DNA from: Leclercia pneumoniae
GTDB lineage: Bacteria > Pseudomonadota > Gammaproteobacteria > Enterobacterales > Enterobacteriaceae
DNA length: 64,000 bases
Reading direction: 5' to 3'
Assembly (NCBI RefSeq): GCF_017348915.1
Contig: NZ_CP071383.1
Coordinates: 1,674,001 to 1,738,000, forward strand
The translations under genes were made by a program, and so were the position numbers. Of the stretch, positions 34,073 through 42,551 are shown piece after piece. How positions within the stretch are numbered: the stretch's first letter is position 1; each line of letters opens with the position of its first letter. The notes under the pieces were generated by a model. It was given only the letters and a program-made list of their open reading frames with translations. It was not told the origin of the DNA and did not search any database.

Positions 34073-35377
34073 TTGACTACGCCATTGAAAAAGATAGTGA
34101 TTGTGGGCGGCGGCGCAGGCGGGCTAGAGCTGGCGACGCAGCTAGGTAAAAAGCTTGGGCGCGGTAAAAAAGCCAAAATTACGCTTGTGGATCGTAACCA
34201 TAGCCACCTGTGGAAACCGCTGCTGCACGAAGTCGCAACCGGTTCTCTGGATGAAGGGGTGGACGCCCTGAGCTATCTGGCACATGCCTGCAACCATGAT
34301 TTTCAGTTCCAGCTGGGTTCCGTGGTGGATATCAATCGTGAAAGTAAAACCATCACTCTGGCAGAGCTGCGTGATGAGAAGGGCGAGCTGCTGGTGCCAG
34401 AGCGTAAACTGGCGTACGACACGCTGGTAATGGCGTTGGGCAGTACCTCTAATGATTTCAACACACCGGGCGTGAAAGAGCACTGCATCTTCCTCGATAA
34501 CCCGCACCAGGCGCGTCGTTTCCATCAGGAGATGCTGAACCTGTTCCTGAAGTACTCCAATAACCTCGGGGCGAGCGGTAAAGTGAACATCGCCATCGTG
34601 GGCGGCGGGGCCACCGGCGTGGAGCTCTCTGCTGAACTGCACAACGCGGTGAAACAGCTGCATAGCTACGGTTATAAAGGGCTAACGAACGATGCGCTGA
34701 ACGTGACCCTGGTTGAAGCAGGCGAACGTATTCTGCCTGCGCTCCCGCCGCGTATTTCCAGTGCCGCACATAACGAACTCACCAAGCTCGGCGTGCGCGT
34801 ACTGACGCAGACCATGGTGACCAGTGCCGATGCGGGCGGTTTGCATACCAAAGAAGGTGAGTATATTCAGGCCGATCTGATGGTCTGGGCGGCGGGTATT
34901 AAAGCCCCTGATTTCATGAAAGATATCGGCGGCCTGGAAACCAACCGTATCAATCAGTTGGTAACCGAACCTACGCTGCAAACCACGCGCGATCCCGATA
35001 TCTTCGCCATTGGCGACTGTGCTTCCTGCGCCCGCCCGGAAGGCGGTTTCGTGCCACCACGCGCTCAGGCCGCACACCAGATGGCAAGTCTGGTCCTGCA
35101 CAACATTCTGGCGCAGCGCAAAGGGAAAGAGATGAAGAACTATGTCTACAAAGACCACGGTTCTCTGGTATCGCTCTCTAACTTTTCTACCGTCGGTAGC
35201 CTGATGGGCAACCTAATGCGGGGTTCAATGATGGTAGAAGGGCGTATTGCACGTTTCGTCTACATCTCTCTGTACCGTATGCACCAGATTGCACTGCACG
35301 GTTACTTCAAAACAGGCCTGATGATGCTGGTAGGCAGAATCAACCGCGTGATACGTCCACGTCTGAAATTGCATTAA
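34073..35377 (+). CDS. ndh: NADH dehydrogenase II
   Basis: 434 aa from a TTG start at 34073 with GAGGGGG upstream; E. coli ndh also uses TTG and has 434 aa. A peripheral membrane FAD enzyme that moves electrons from NADH to quinone without pumping protons. Two Rossmann motifs are clear: [10 protein letters not shown] near residue 11 for FAD, and [14 protein letters not shown] near 180 for [15 protein letters not shown] marks the FAD-binding C-terminal motif. The basic, amphipathic C-terminus attaches it to the membrane. Confidence 0.97.
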   Translation: MTTPLKKIVIVGGGAGGLELATQLGKKLGRGKKAKITLVDRNHSHLWKPLLHEVATGSLDEGVDALSYLAHACNHDFQFQLGSVVDINRESKTITLAELRDEKGELLVPERKLAYDTLVMALGSTSNDFNTPGVKEHCIFLDNPHQARRFHQEMLNLFLKYSNNLGASGKVNIAIVGGGATGVELSAELHNAVKQLHSYGYKGLTNDALNVTLVEAGERILPALPPRISSAAHNELTKLGVRVLTQTMVTSADAGGLHTKEGEYIQADLMVWAAGIKAPDFMKDIGGLETNRINQLVTEPTLQTTRDPDIFAIGDCASCARPEGGFVPPRAQAAHQMASLVLHNILAQRKGKEMKNYVYKDHGSLVSLSNFSTVGSLMGNLMRGSMMVEGRIARFVYISLYRMHQIALHGYFKTGLMMLVGRINRVIRPRLKLH

Positions 35378-35384
35378 TCTTCTC

Positions 35385-35414
35385 GCCCCTCCGCACTCGT
35401 CGGAGGGGCTTATT
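35385..35414 (+). terminator. Terminator after ndh
   Basis: A 9-bp stem, GCCCCTCCG with CGGAGGGGC (35385-35393 and 35401-35409), followed by TTATT, a weak U-tract. Confidence 0.8.
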
Positions 35415-35574
35415 CAGCAGATCCTTCTGTTTCAGTGCCCCTGAAAGTCCAGGAGTTCTCTGAATCACTTCGGTTTCCCCTGTCGTACCACATTTTTAAT
35501 CCTTTATCCCATTTGCAGACCCCTCTGTCTGGTTGCAGAATTGTTACCAATAGCAACACAAAGGAGGAAGCCCC

Positions 35575-36114
35575 GTGAATAAGTCAATGTTAGCGGGTAT
35601 AGGGATTGGCGTAGCTGCTGCGCTGGGTGTGGCGGCGGTTGCCAGTCTTAATGTGTTTCAGAGTGGGCCACAATATGCTCAGGTTGTCTCTGCCACACCG
35701 ATTAAAGAAACCGTAAAAACGCCGCGTCAGGAGTGCCGTAATGTCACCGTAACGCATCGTCGGCCTGTGCAGGATGAGAACCGTATCGCCGGTTCCGTAC
35801 TGGGTGCCGTAGCGGGTGGGGTTCTGGGCCATCAGTTTGGTGGTGGCCGCGGTAAAGATGTTGCCACCGTTGTCGGCGCGCTGGGTGGCGGCTATGCCGG
35901 CAACCAGGTTCAGGGCGCCATGCAGGATCGTGATACTTACACCACGACCCAGCAGCGTTGCAAGACCGTGTATGACAAGTCCGAAAAAATGCTTGGTTAC
36001 GACGTGACCTACAAAATTGGCGAACAGCAGGGGAAAATCCGTATGGATAAAGATCCTGGCAGCCAGATCCCGCTGAACGATAAGGGTCAGCTGGTCCTGA
36101 ATAACAAAGCATAA
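35575..36114 (+). CDS. ycfJ: Glycine-zipper envelope protein YcfJ
   Basis: 179 aa from a GTG start with the strong ribosome site AAGGAGGAAG; the same length as E. coli YcfJ. Its function is unknown. A hydrophobic N-terminus (ignores lipobox; GIGIGVAAALGVAAVASL) probably anchors or exports it. The glycine-zipper 2TM motif is clear at about residues 70-105 (GSVLGAVAGGVLGHQFGGG), as in the 17-kDa surface antigen family. Two terminator-like hairpins follow. Confidence 0.93.
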   Translation: MNKSMLAGIGIGVAAALGVAAVASLNVFQSGPQYAQVVSATPIKETVKTPRQECRNVTVTHRRPVQDENRIAGSVLGAVAGGVLGHQFGGGRGKDVATVVGALGGGYAGNQVQGAMQDRDTYTTTQQRCKTVYDKSEKMLGYDVTYKIGEQQGKIRMDKDPGSQIPLNDKGQLVLNNKA

Positions 36115-36134
36115 AAAAGCTGTACTCTGCATTT

Positions 36135-36167
36135 GCTCCCCATTCGCTCAGGCTGGGGAGCTTTTTT
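36135..36167 (+). terminator. Rho-independent terminator after ycfJ
   Basis: An 8-bp stem, GCTCCCCA with TGGGGAGC (36135-36142 and 36154-36161), followed by six T. Confidence 0.92.
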
Positions 36168-36185
36168 ATGCCTGCAATAAAAAGA

Positions 36186-36228
36186 CCTTAAACGCCCGTC
36201 TCGATCCCGGCAGGTTTAAGGCCTTTTT
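36186..36228. terminator. Second, bidirectional terminator between ycfJ and a small gene
   Basis: The stem CCTTAAAC pairs with GTTTAAGG (36186-36193 and 36214-36221), with an A-run on the left and T-run on the right. On the minus strand it lies just after the putative small membrane-protein gene. Confidence 0.75.
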
Positions 36229-36242
36229 CATGTCCACAGTTA

Positions 36243-36398
36243 TCAGATATCGAAGAGATTATGCTGGCGGTGTAAAAACCATCCTGTAAGCAGGATGGAG
36301 ATAAAAGCAAATAACACAGAACCACCACATAAAATCCAGAGACCAAATAACAATGTTATTACTATTAGCACCTTCAATAATGGTAATAGCAAAATCAT
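36243..36398 (-). CDS. Putative small two-helix membrane protein
   Basis: 51 aa, not recognised. The start is the ATG whose complement ends at 36398, chosen for an AAGGA ribosome site 9 nt upstream (36408-36412 on the plus strand); the frame stays open to ATG 36515 but that stretch looks non-coding. Two hydrophobic segments (about residues 3-22 and 24-42) surround a CGG turn, with the polar tail LHRQHNLFDI. A terminator follows and nested palindromes lie upstream. It sits between ycfJ and comR, where E. coli has no equivalent that I know of. Function unknown. Confidence 0.55.
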   Translation of the reverse strand: MILLLPLLKVLIVITLLFGLWILCGGSVLFAFISILLTGWFLHRQHNLFDI

Positions 36399-36526
36399 CT
36401 CTATCAATCCTTCTGTATGTGTAGTCAGAAAGTGTTTTGTCCTTGAGGAGAAGTACGATTTTGCCGCCCGCACAGGGTTCAGGAGAGTAAACGTCATTGT
36501 TGTTGTTGTCGTCATGACGTTTGCGC

Positions 36527-36576
36527 AACTTGTGTTGAACGGCTGCTAATCATTAGCAGAACAATAATCACAAGTT
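36527..36576. promoter_or_regulatory. Nested inverted repeats upstream of the small membrane-protein gene
   Basis: Outer arms: AACTTGTG (36527-36534) and CACAAGTT (36569-36576). Inner palindrome: CTGCTAAT-C-ATTAGCAG (36543-36559). Both are perfect. They lie in the 256-bp gap between comR and the small gene, about 130 bp upstream of its ATG. This could be an operator or a cruciform-prone site. Confidence 0.6.
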
Positions 36577-36609
36577 AAGGATAGCAAACGCCTTAATTTA
36601 TGAGAAAGA

Positions 36610-36635
36610 TTTGGCCTATCGTTTAACAGGCCAAA
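36610..36635 (-). terminator. Possible terminator of comR
   Basis: The stem TTTGGCCT pairs with AGGCCAAA (36610-36617 and 36628-36635); on the minus strand a T-rich tract follows. It lies 20 bp beyond the comR stop. Confidence 0.6.
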
Positions 36636-36654
36636 CCCTCTTTCTGTGGCAGGT

Positions 36655-37290
36655 TTACATCTTAATGAGCTCAGGCCACAAGTGCAGCGTGGTCCGGGTG
36701 ATGCTCTGTAGCTTTTCGAGGGTTGCCCCTTCACGTGCGCTGATAGACATTCCCTGCAGGACACAGCTGAGATACTGCGCCAGCCGGTCTGTTTCACATT
36801 GGGCCGGCATCTCACCGCGCTGTTGCCGTTGGCGAAGAAAAAGGCCAAGTGTCTCTTCCTGCATGGCGTGGCGCGATTTCACCGTATTCGCAATCTCTTT
36901 AGAAGAGGCGGCAAGGGTGGCGGAGGTATTAATCATAAAACAGCCCGCCGGGGTCTCTTTACTGGTGAAGCAGGTTGCTACTGCGGTGAAATAGTCACTC
37001 AGTGCCTGCTCAACGCTCTTCTCTTCACAAAACAGCTGGGCTTCATGTTTCGCCGCAAACCGGGTGATATAGCGATCCAGCACCGCGCGAAACAGCCCCT
37101 CTTTATTGGTGAACTCTGCATACAATGTTGGCGCTTTCGCACCCGTCGCTTCCACCAGATCCGCGAGGGATGTCGCTTCATACCCGTGTTGCCAGAAGAG
37201 TGTCATGGCCTTATCAAGCGCCGCGTCCCTGTCGAACACCTTAGGTCGGCCACGGCTTTTTTTAGCGCAACTCGTCACTGTGGTTGTCAT
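36655..37290 (-). CDS. comR: TetR-family copper-responsive repressor ComR
   Basis: 211 aa; E. coli ComR (YcfQ) has 210 and is nearly identical in the N-terminal domain. The helix-turn-helix is in YEATSLADLVEATGAKAPTLY (about residues 40-60, given in the family as the TetR motif). In E. coli it represses bhsA (comC) and is released by copper. Candidate metal-ligand cysteines are in CFTSKETPAGCFMIN. It is divergent from bhsA across 245 bp with duplicated candidate operators. Confidence 0.95.
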   Translation of the reverse strand: MTTTVTSCAKKSRGRPKVFDRDAALDKAMTLFWQHGYEATSLADLVEATGAKAPTLYAEFTNKEGLFRAVLDRYITRFAAKHEAQLFCEEKSVEQALSDYFTAVATCFTSKETPAGCFMINTSATLAASSKEIANTVKSRHAMQEETLGLFLRQRQQRGEMPAQCETDRLAQYLSCVLQGMSISAREGATLEKLQSITRTTLHLWPELIKM

Positions 37291-37324
37291 AGGCCGTCGT
37301 ACCTTAGTTGGATTGTTGAATAAC

Positions 37325-37340
37325 CATTATAAAAATAATC
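37325..37340. promoter_or_regulatory. Candidate ComR operator, copy 1 (comR side)
   Basis: CATTATAAAAATAAT, with inverted arms ATTAT and ATAAT around four A. It lies 35 bp upstream of the comR start. An identical 15-mer lies 101 bp away on the bhsA side. Binding by ComR is an inference. Confidence 0.5.
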
Positions 37341-37425
37341 TCATGGCGCGACCAGCACTCATTTCAGAAAAATAATTTAATCCTATCTTTATGAAAAATA
37401 AAGGATTTGAAATTAATTTAATGAT

Positions 37426-37440
37426 CATTATAAAAATAAT
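37426..37440. promoter_or_regulatory. Candidate ComR operator, copy 2 (bhsA side)
   Basis: The same CATTATAAAAATAAT as at 37325, directly next to the bhsA -35 element. This is where a repressor of bhsA would be expected to act. Confidence 0.55.
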
Positions 37441-37441
37441 G

Positions 37442-37471
37442 TTGACGCGTGATGGGGATCACACTTACGAT
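37442..37471 (+). promoter_or_regulatory. bhsA promoter with a CRP-like site in the spacer
   Basis: TTGACG (37442-37447), an 18-bp spacer and TACGAT (37466-37471). Inside the spacer is CGTGA-TGGGGA-TCACA (37448-37463), 9 of 10 matches to the CRP core. CRP bound there would block RNA polymerase rather than recruit it. Confidence 0.55.
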
Positions 37472-37535
37472 TTACCTATCGATCGTTAAGTAATTAACTT
37501 GCGACCCCAAATTCATCTGTCAAAAGGCTATAATC

Positions 37536-37793
37536 ATGAAAAACGTAAAAACTTTGATCGCTGCAACCCTGCTCAGTTCCCTCTCTTTCGCCAGCTTCGC
37601 CGCGGTTCAGGTGCAGACCACACCTGCCGATCAGCATAAAGTGGGCACTATTTCTGCCAATGCAGGGACTAACCTGAGTTCTCTGGAAAGTGAACTGGCC
37701 CAAAAAGCCGATGAGATGGGTGCAACATCCTATCGCATCACCTCCGTGGCCGGTCCTAACAACCTGCACGGTACTGCTGTTATCTATAAATAA
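37536..37793 (+). CDS. bhsA: Multiple stress resistance protein BhsA (ComC)
   Basis: 85 aa, the same as E. coli BhsA. An exported DUF1471 (YhcN-family) protein; in E. coli it lowers outer-membrane copper permeability and affects biofilm formation and stress resistance. A signal peptide with the cleavage motif SFA/AV ends near residue 22. The rest is the DUF1471 domain (KVGTISANAGTNLSSLES ... GTAVIYK). It is controlled by the divergent comR, and followed by an 11-bp tandem repeat and a terminator. Confidence 0.96.
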   Translation: MKNVKTLIAATLLSSLSFASFAAVQVQTTPADQHKVGTISANAGTNLSSLESELAQKADEMGATSYRITSVAGPNNLHGTAVIYK

Positions 37794-37816
37794 GCCCTGG
37801 CTAAACCCTCATACTG

Positions 37817-37849
37817 CCACTGCTTTACCACTGCTTTACCACTGCTAAA
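37817..37849. repeat. Three 11-bp tandem repeats after bhsA
   Basis: CCACTGCTTTA, CCACTGCTTTA and CCACTGCTAAA in direct succession between the bhsA stop and its terminator. The third copy runs into the A-tract of the terminator. Confidence 0.9.
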
Positions 37850-37853
37850 AAAA

Positions 37854-37879
37854 GGCCCTGCATCTGCAGGGCCTTTTTT
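37854..37879. terminator. Bidirectional terminator between bhsA and ldtC
   Basis: A 9-bp stem, GGCCCTGCA with TGCAGGGCC (37854-37862 and 37865-37873), loop TC, with an A-run before it and a T-run after it. Confidence 0.92.
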
Positions 37880-37881
37880 AT

Positions 37882-38835
37882 TTACATAGACTGGCTGGCA
37901 GCCACGTGTCGGGTGACATCGGTGGGCATTCCGGAACGCGCCTCCATCGCTCTTTCCATCACGATGCCGTCAGCCTGGCTTTTAAAAGCCTGCATGCTGG
38001 CATTAAGCGTGATGGGCAAGGTTTGCGGATCGTCCTCGATGTTTTTCGACAGGGGCTGATGGATCTCCACAAGGTGTCTGCCATCGGGCTCTACGGAGGC
38101 TTTAATCGGCGTATTGATGATATTGACCTTCGTGCCCGGGGTTATTACCCGGAACAGGGTTTCGATGTCGTTATCACGCAGACGAATACAGCCAGAGCTG
38201 ACGCGCATACCGATACCGAAATCCGCGTTAGTGCCATGCAGTAAATAGACGCCGCCGTAGGCTGCCAGACGAATAGCATGATGGCCCATCGGATTATCCG
38301 GCCCGGCAGGCACTACCGCAGGCAAATCGATGCCCTGGGCTTTATAGCGGGCACGAATATTCGCCGTCGGGGTCCAGGTCGGATTGGCGCGCTTGTCCGA
38401 GACGGTCGTCACCATGGTGGGTGTTAACGTATTGCTATCCAGCTGCCCGATACCGATGGGATAGACGGTCACCTCATTTTTTCCAGGCGGGTAGTAATAG
38501 AGGCGAAGTTCGGCCAGGTTGATCACAATACCTGTGCGTGGTGCATCCGGCAGTAATGTTTGCAGCGGGATGGTCAGTACGCTGCCCGGGCGCGGAACAT
38601 AAGGGTCGACGCCCGGGTTGGCTTGTAACAGGGCCAGAAAACCGACGTTATAGCGTTTTGCGATCGCCTCCAGCGAGCCGCCGTCATCTTCCACTACGTG
38701 AAAGCGATTCTCACCCACCAGACGACTTCCTGCAGCAGGGAGAGGCCAGGTGTTAGCCCGCGCAGGGAGGGCCAGGGCGACGGTGGCGACCAGCGCAAAA
38801 AACGTTATCCAGCGAGAAAATCGTTGAGTCATCAT
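37882..38835 (-). CDS. ldtC: L,D-transpeptidase LdtC
   Basis: 317 aa from the ATG-ATG pair at 38835; E. coli LdtC (YcfS) has 320. A few codons further upstream are open, but the pair gives the normal N-terminus MMTQRFSRW. It attaches Braun lipoprotein to peptidoglycan in the periplasm. A signal peptide (LALPARA) is followed by a LysM domain (about residues 45-90) and a YkuD domain with HGTNADFGIGMRVSSGCIRL, whose Cys is the nucleophile. Confidence 0.95.
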   Translation of the reverse strand: MMTQRFSRWITFFALVATVALALPARANTWPLPAAGSRLVGENRFHVVEDDGGSLEAIAKRYNVGFLALLQANPGVDPYVPRPGSVLTIPLQTLLPDAPRTGIVINLAELRLYYYPPGKNEVTVYPIGIGQLDSNTLTPTMVTTVSDKRANPTWTPTANIRARYKAQGIDLPAVVPAGPDNPMGHHAIRLAAYGGVYLLHGTNADFGIGMRVSSGCIRLRDNDIETLFRVITPGTKVNIINTPIKASVEPDGRHLVEIHQPLSKNIEDDPQTLPITLNASMQAFKSQADGIVMERAMEARSGMPTDVTRHVAASQSM

Positions 38836-38945
38836 CACCAAAATCCATAGCAATAATTGGGTTCATGTTATCTGAACGTTAATTGATAATTATGGTGAAT
38901 AGATGTGTCGAAAAGTGGCAGGAGATTGCAAAGAGTTTGTAAATT

Positions 38946-38968
38946 CCCGGCCTGTCAGGCAAGCCGGG
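38946..38968 (-). terminator. Hairpin after mfd, possible terminator
   Basis: The stem CCCGGC pairs with GCCGGG (38946-38951 and 38963-38968), with a self-complementary CCTGTCAGG in the loop. It lies 8 bp beyond the mfd stop. On the minus strand only a weak T-tract follows. Confidence 0.5.
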
Positions 38969-38976
38969 GAGGGGGA

Positions 38977-41900
38977 TCAGGCGACGGCGTTCTCTTCCAG
39001 CTGGCGCATAAAGTTTCGTACCCACTCCATGCGGGTCTTGCGCTCCGTCAGCTCCTGGGTGAACTTGAGATGGGTCGGGCCATCCAGGCGGAAGTGCTGG
39101 GGCTCTTTCTGCAGCAGGCCAATCAGCCACATCGGGTCGACGTGATTCTTCTCAGCAAACTCGATCATGCCCCCTTTTTCGTTACCTTCCAGCTTGCGTA
39201 TACCCAGTTTCTGCGCCTGCTGACGAAGGCGAGCGATATCCAGTAGATTACGTGCCGCATCGGGGAGCAGGCCAAAGCGATCGATCAGCTCGACTTTTAT
39301 CTCCTCCAGCTCGGCCTCCTTTTTGGCGCTGGCGATGCGCTTATAGAAGGAGAGGCGAGTATTGACGTCAGGGATGAAATCATCCGGCAGCAGAGAAGGC
39401 ATGCGTAACTCGACCTCCGTTTGCTGGCTGGTCAGATCTTCGAGCGACGGCTCCCGTCCCGCTTTCAGGGCATCGACGGCGTTTTCCAGCAATTCCATAT
39501 AGAGCGAGAAGCCAATGGTTTCCATCGAGCCGCTCTGGTCTTCCCCTAACAGTTCGCCCGCGCCGCGAATTTCCAGATCGTGGGTCGCCAGCGCAAAACC
39601 TGCCCCCAGATCTTCCAGCGAGGCGAGAGCTTCGAGGCGTTTTTGCGCGTCGGTGGTCATCGCTTTCGGGTGCGGGGTTAACAGCCAGGCGTAAGCCTGG
39701 TGATGCGAACGGCCCACGCGGCCACGCAACTGGTGCAACTGCGCCAGGCCAAAGTGGTCCGCACGTTCAATAATGATGGTATTCGCCGTCGGGATATCGA
39801 TGCCGGTTTCAATGATAGTGGTGCAGACCAGCACGTTAAAGCGCTGGTGGTGGAAATCATTCATGACCCTTTCCAGCTCGCGTTCGCGCATCTGGCCATG
39901 GCCAATGGCGACGCGGGCCTCAGGCACCAGTTCGGCCAGTCGATCTGCGGCCTTCTGGATGTTCTCCACGTCGTTATACAGATAGTAAACCTGTCCACCA
40001 CGTAGCACTTCGCGCAGGATCGCTTCGCGTACTACCAGGCTATCGTACTCGCGTACAAAGGTTTTCACCGCCAGACGGCGCGCCGGTGGGGTGGCGATAA
40101 TCGACAGATCGCGCATGCCGCTCATGGCCATATTGAGCGTACGGGGGATCGGCGTTGCGGTGAGGGTCAGGATATCCACATCCGCACGCATCGCTTTGAT
40201 GCGCTCTTTATGACGCACGCCGAAACGGTGCTCTTCATCGACAATGAGCAGTCCCAGATCTTTCCATTTCACGTCGCTTTGCAGCAGTTTATGGGTACCG
40301 ATCAGGATATCGATTTTGCCTTCGCTTGCCTCCTGCAGGATCTGCGTCTGCTCTTTAGCGCTCCGGAAACGGGACAGCATTTCGATGCGCACGGGCCAGT
40401 TGGCGAAACGGTCGCGGAAGTTATCGTAGTGCTGCTGTGCCAGCAGGGTGGTCGGTACCAGCACCGCCACCTGCTTGTTGTTCTCCACGGCGAGGAAGGC
40501 GGCGCGCATTGCCACTTCGGTTTTACCGAAGCCGACGTCGCCGCACACCAGTCGGTCCATCGCCAGCGGCTGACACATGTCGCTCAGCACCGCATTAATC
40601 GCCTGGCTCTGATCCGGGGTGGTCTCAAAGGGGAAACTTTCACAGAAGAGCTGGTACTGTTCTTTATCATGCTTAAAGGCGTAGCCCGTTTTGGCCGCAC
40701 GCTGAGCATAGATATCCAGCAGTTCCGCCGCCACGTCACGCACTTTCTCTGCCGCTTTCTGACGCGCACGCGACCAGGCATCCCCCCCCAGTTTATGCAG
40801 CGGGGCGTTATCTTCCGCACCGCCGGCGTAGCGGCTGATCAGATGCAGCGAAGAGACGGGCACATACAGTTTGGCGTCGTTGGCGTAGGTGAGCATCAGG
40901 TACTCCCCTTTGATGCCGCCGGCTTCAAGGGTGGTCATCCCGGCGTAGCGACCCACGCCATGCTCCAGATGGACGATAGGCTGGCCTGGATGCAGTTCTG
41001 CCAGGTTACGGATCAGCGTGTCCGGGTTTATGGTGCGACGGCTATCCTGGCGACGACGCGCCACGCGCTCGCCCAGCAGATCGCTTTCGCAGATCAGGGC
41101 CCGGTTGTTGAGGGTATCGACAAAGCCATGCTCGGCGGCACCTATCATCAGATAGCGGCCATTGCCGGTCGCCTCGTCGAGGCGCAGAATGCGTTTAGGT
41201 GCGAGCTTAATTCGCCCCAGCAACTCGCCCAGCGCTTCACGACGGCCTTCGCTTTCTACGGAGAAGATCACCGGGCCGGTAAAGCTTTCAAGGAATTTGC
41301 GCAAATTGTCCAGAGGTGACTTCTGCTGGGCCTGCACCGCCAGGTCTGGCAGTTTCTGGAAACCGAGATTGGTGTTTGCCGCTTTTTCTGCGAGATTTTC
41401 AGTTTTAAGCTGCATGCGCGGCCAGCGCTTCAGCTCGCTGAACAGTTCATCGCTGCGTAGCCACAGCTGTTCGGGTGGCAGCAACGGACGCATCGGGTCT
41501 ACGCCGCGGTTCTCATAACGCGCACGGGTTTCGCTCTCAAAACGGTTTGCGCTACTTTCCAGATCGCCGGTGTTCACCACCAGGGTATTGGCCGGGAAAT
41601 AGCTAAACAGCGGCGGCAGCGGCTCGCTGAAGAACAATGGCTGCCAGTATTCAATGCCCGCGGGCAAGGTGCCTTTGCTCACCTGCTGATAGATATGTTC
41701 AGCGTCACGTTTCACATCGAACTTATCCCGCCACTGACTCCGGAACAGCTCAATGGCGGTTTTATCCGTCGGGAACTCATGGGCCGGCAGCAGATTAATG
41801 GCTTCTACCTCTTCCAGCGTTCGCTGTGTATCGGCATCGAATACGCGCAGGCTATCGATCTCATCGTCGAAGAAATCCAGACGATAAGGGCGATCGCTGC

Positions 41901-42423
41901 CCATAGGATAGAGGTCGAGCAGCGCGCCGCGCGTAGCATATTCACCGTGCTCCATCACCTGGTCCACATGACGATAGCCCGCACTGTCGAGTTGCGCTCG
42001 CAGGGCATCACGCGATAAACGCTGCCCTTTTTTCATCACCAGCGCATGGCCATGCAGGTAGCTGTGGGGGCAGACGCGCTGCATCAGCGTATTGACCGGC
42101 ACAATCAACACCCCGCGCTGCATAGAAGGCAGTTGGTACAGCGTTGAGAGGCGCGACGAGATAATCTCCTGGTGCGGGGAGAAGCTGTCGTAGGGGAGGG
42201 TCTCCCAGTCGGCAAGGCTGAACACCAGGCTGTCGGTAAATTGACGAATTTCATCATGCAGGCGCAGGGCGTTCTGCATATCTGGCGCAACCAGCACCAC
42301 CGGCCCTGGATGACGTTCAGCGATCTCCGCCACCAGCGTGGCGCAGGCCGCGCCCGTGAGTTCACCCAACTGGCGTTGGTCGCCCGCTTTGTTGGGCAGG
42401 GAATAACGATATTGTTCAGACAT
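38977..42423 (-). CDS. mfd: Transcription-repair coupling factor Mfd
   Basis: 1148 aa, the same length as E. coli. It removes RNA polymerase stalled at DNA lesions and recruits UvrA. The N-terminal third is UvrB-like; the RNAP-interaction domain is near residues 470-550. Then comes a RecG-like translocase with Walker A GDVGFGKTEVA and Walker B DEEH (LLIVDEEHRFGVRH), motif TATPIPRT and the TRG-type region QLRGRVGRS. The C-terminal D7 domain ends at KFTQELTERKTRMEWV. ycfT lies upstream on the same strand. Confidence 0.98.
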   Translation of the reverse strand: MSEQYRYSLPNKAGDQRQLGELTGAACATLVAEIAERHPGPVVLVAPDMQNALRLHDEIRQFTDSLVFSLADWETLPYDSFSPHQEIISSRLSTLYQLPSMQRGVLIVPVNTLMQRVCPHSYLHGHALVMKKGQRLSRDALRAQLDSAGYRHVDQVMEHGEYATRGALLDLYPMGSDRPYRLDFFDDEIDSLRVFDADTQRTLEEVEAINLLPAHEFPTDKTAIELFRSQWRDKFDVKRDAEHIYQQVSKGTLPAGIEYWQPLFFSEPLPPLFSYFPANTLVVNTGDLESSANRFESETRARYENRGVDPMRPLLPPEQLWLRSDELFSELKRWPRMQLKTENLAEKAANTNLGFQKLPDLAVQAQQKSPLDNLRKFLESFTGPVIFSVESEGRREALGELLGRIKLAPKRILRLDEATGNGRYLMIGAAEHGFVDTLNNRALICESDLLGERVARRRQDSRRTINPDTLIRNLAELHPGQPIVHLEHGVGRYAGMTTLEAGGIKGEYLMLTYANDAKLYVPVSSLHLISRYAGGAEDNAPLHKLGGDAWSRARQKAAEKVRDVAAELLDIYAQRAAKTGYAFKHDKEQYQLFCESFPFETTPDQSQAINAVLSDMCQPLAMDRLVCGDVGFGKTEVAMRAAFLAVENNKQVAVLVPTTLLAQQHYDNFRDRFANWPVRIEMLSRFRSAKEQTQILQEASEGKIDILIGTHKLLQSDVKWKDLGLLIVDEEHRFGVRHKERIKAMRADVDILTLTATPIPRTLNMAMSGMRDLSIIATPPARRLAVKTFVREYDSLVVREAILREVLRGGQVYYLYNDVENIQKAADRLAELVPEARVAIGHGQMRERELERVMNDFHHQRFNVLVCTTIIETGIDIPTANTIIIERADHFGLAQLHQLRGRVGRSHHQAYAWLLTPHPKAMTTDAQKRLEALASLEDLGAGFALATHDLEIRGAGELLGEDQSGSMETIGFSLYMELLENAVDALKAGREPSLEDLTSQQTEVELRMPSLLPDDFIPDVNTRLSFYKRIASAKKEAELEEIKVELIDRFGLLPDAARNLLDIARLRQQAQKLGIRKLEGNEKGGMIEFAEKNHVDPMWLIGLLQKEPQHFRLDGPTHLKFTQELTERKTRMEWVRNFMRQLEENAVA

Positions 42424-42551
42424 AGCTTAGTCAGGATCTCTTATGGGCATATCACTGATACACAATGTCTTTATTATCCTTGATCGTTTTGCTTTAGCAA
42501 ACCGGAACCGCACGGGAGGAGAAGGCGCCCCCCGTCGGGAGCGCCTGGAGG

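Noticed and set aside
36398..36528. Longer N-terminal extension of the small membrane protein (ATG at 36515 or a second frame to 36528)
   Set aside because: The extra residues are a Thr-rich low-complexity stretch without a good ribosome site; the ATG at 36398 has one.
40210..41319. A 369-codon plus-strand frame opposite mfd
   Set aside because: Antisense shadow of a fully conserved gene; no recognisable protein features.
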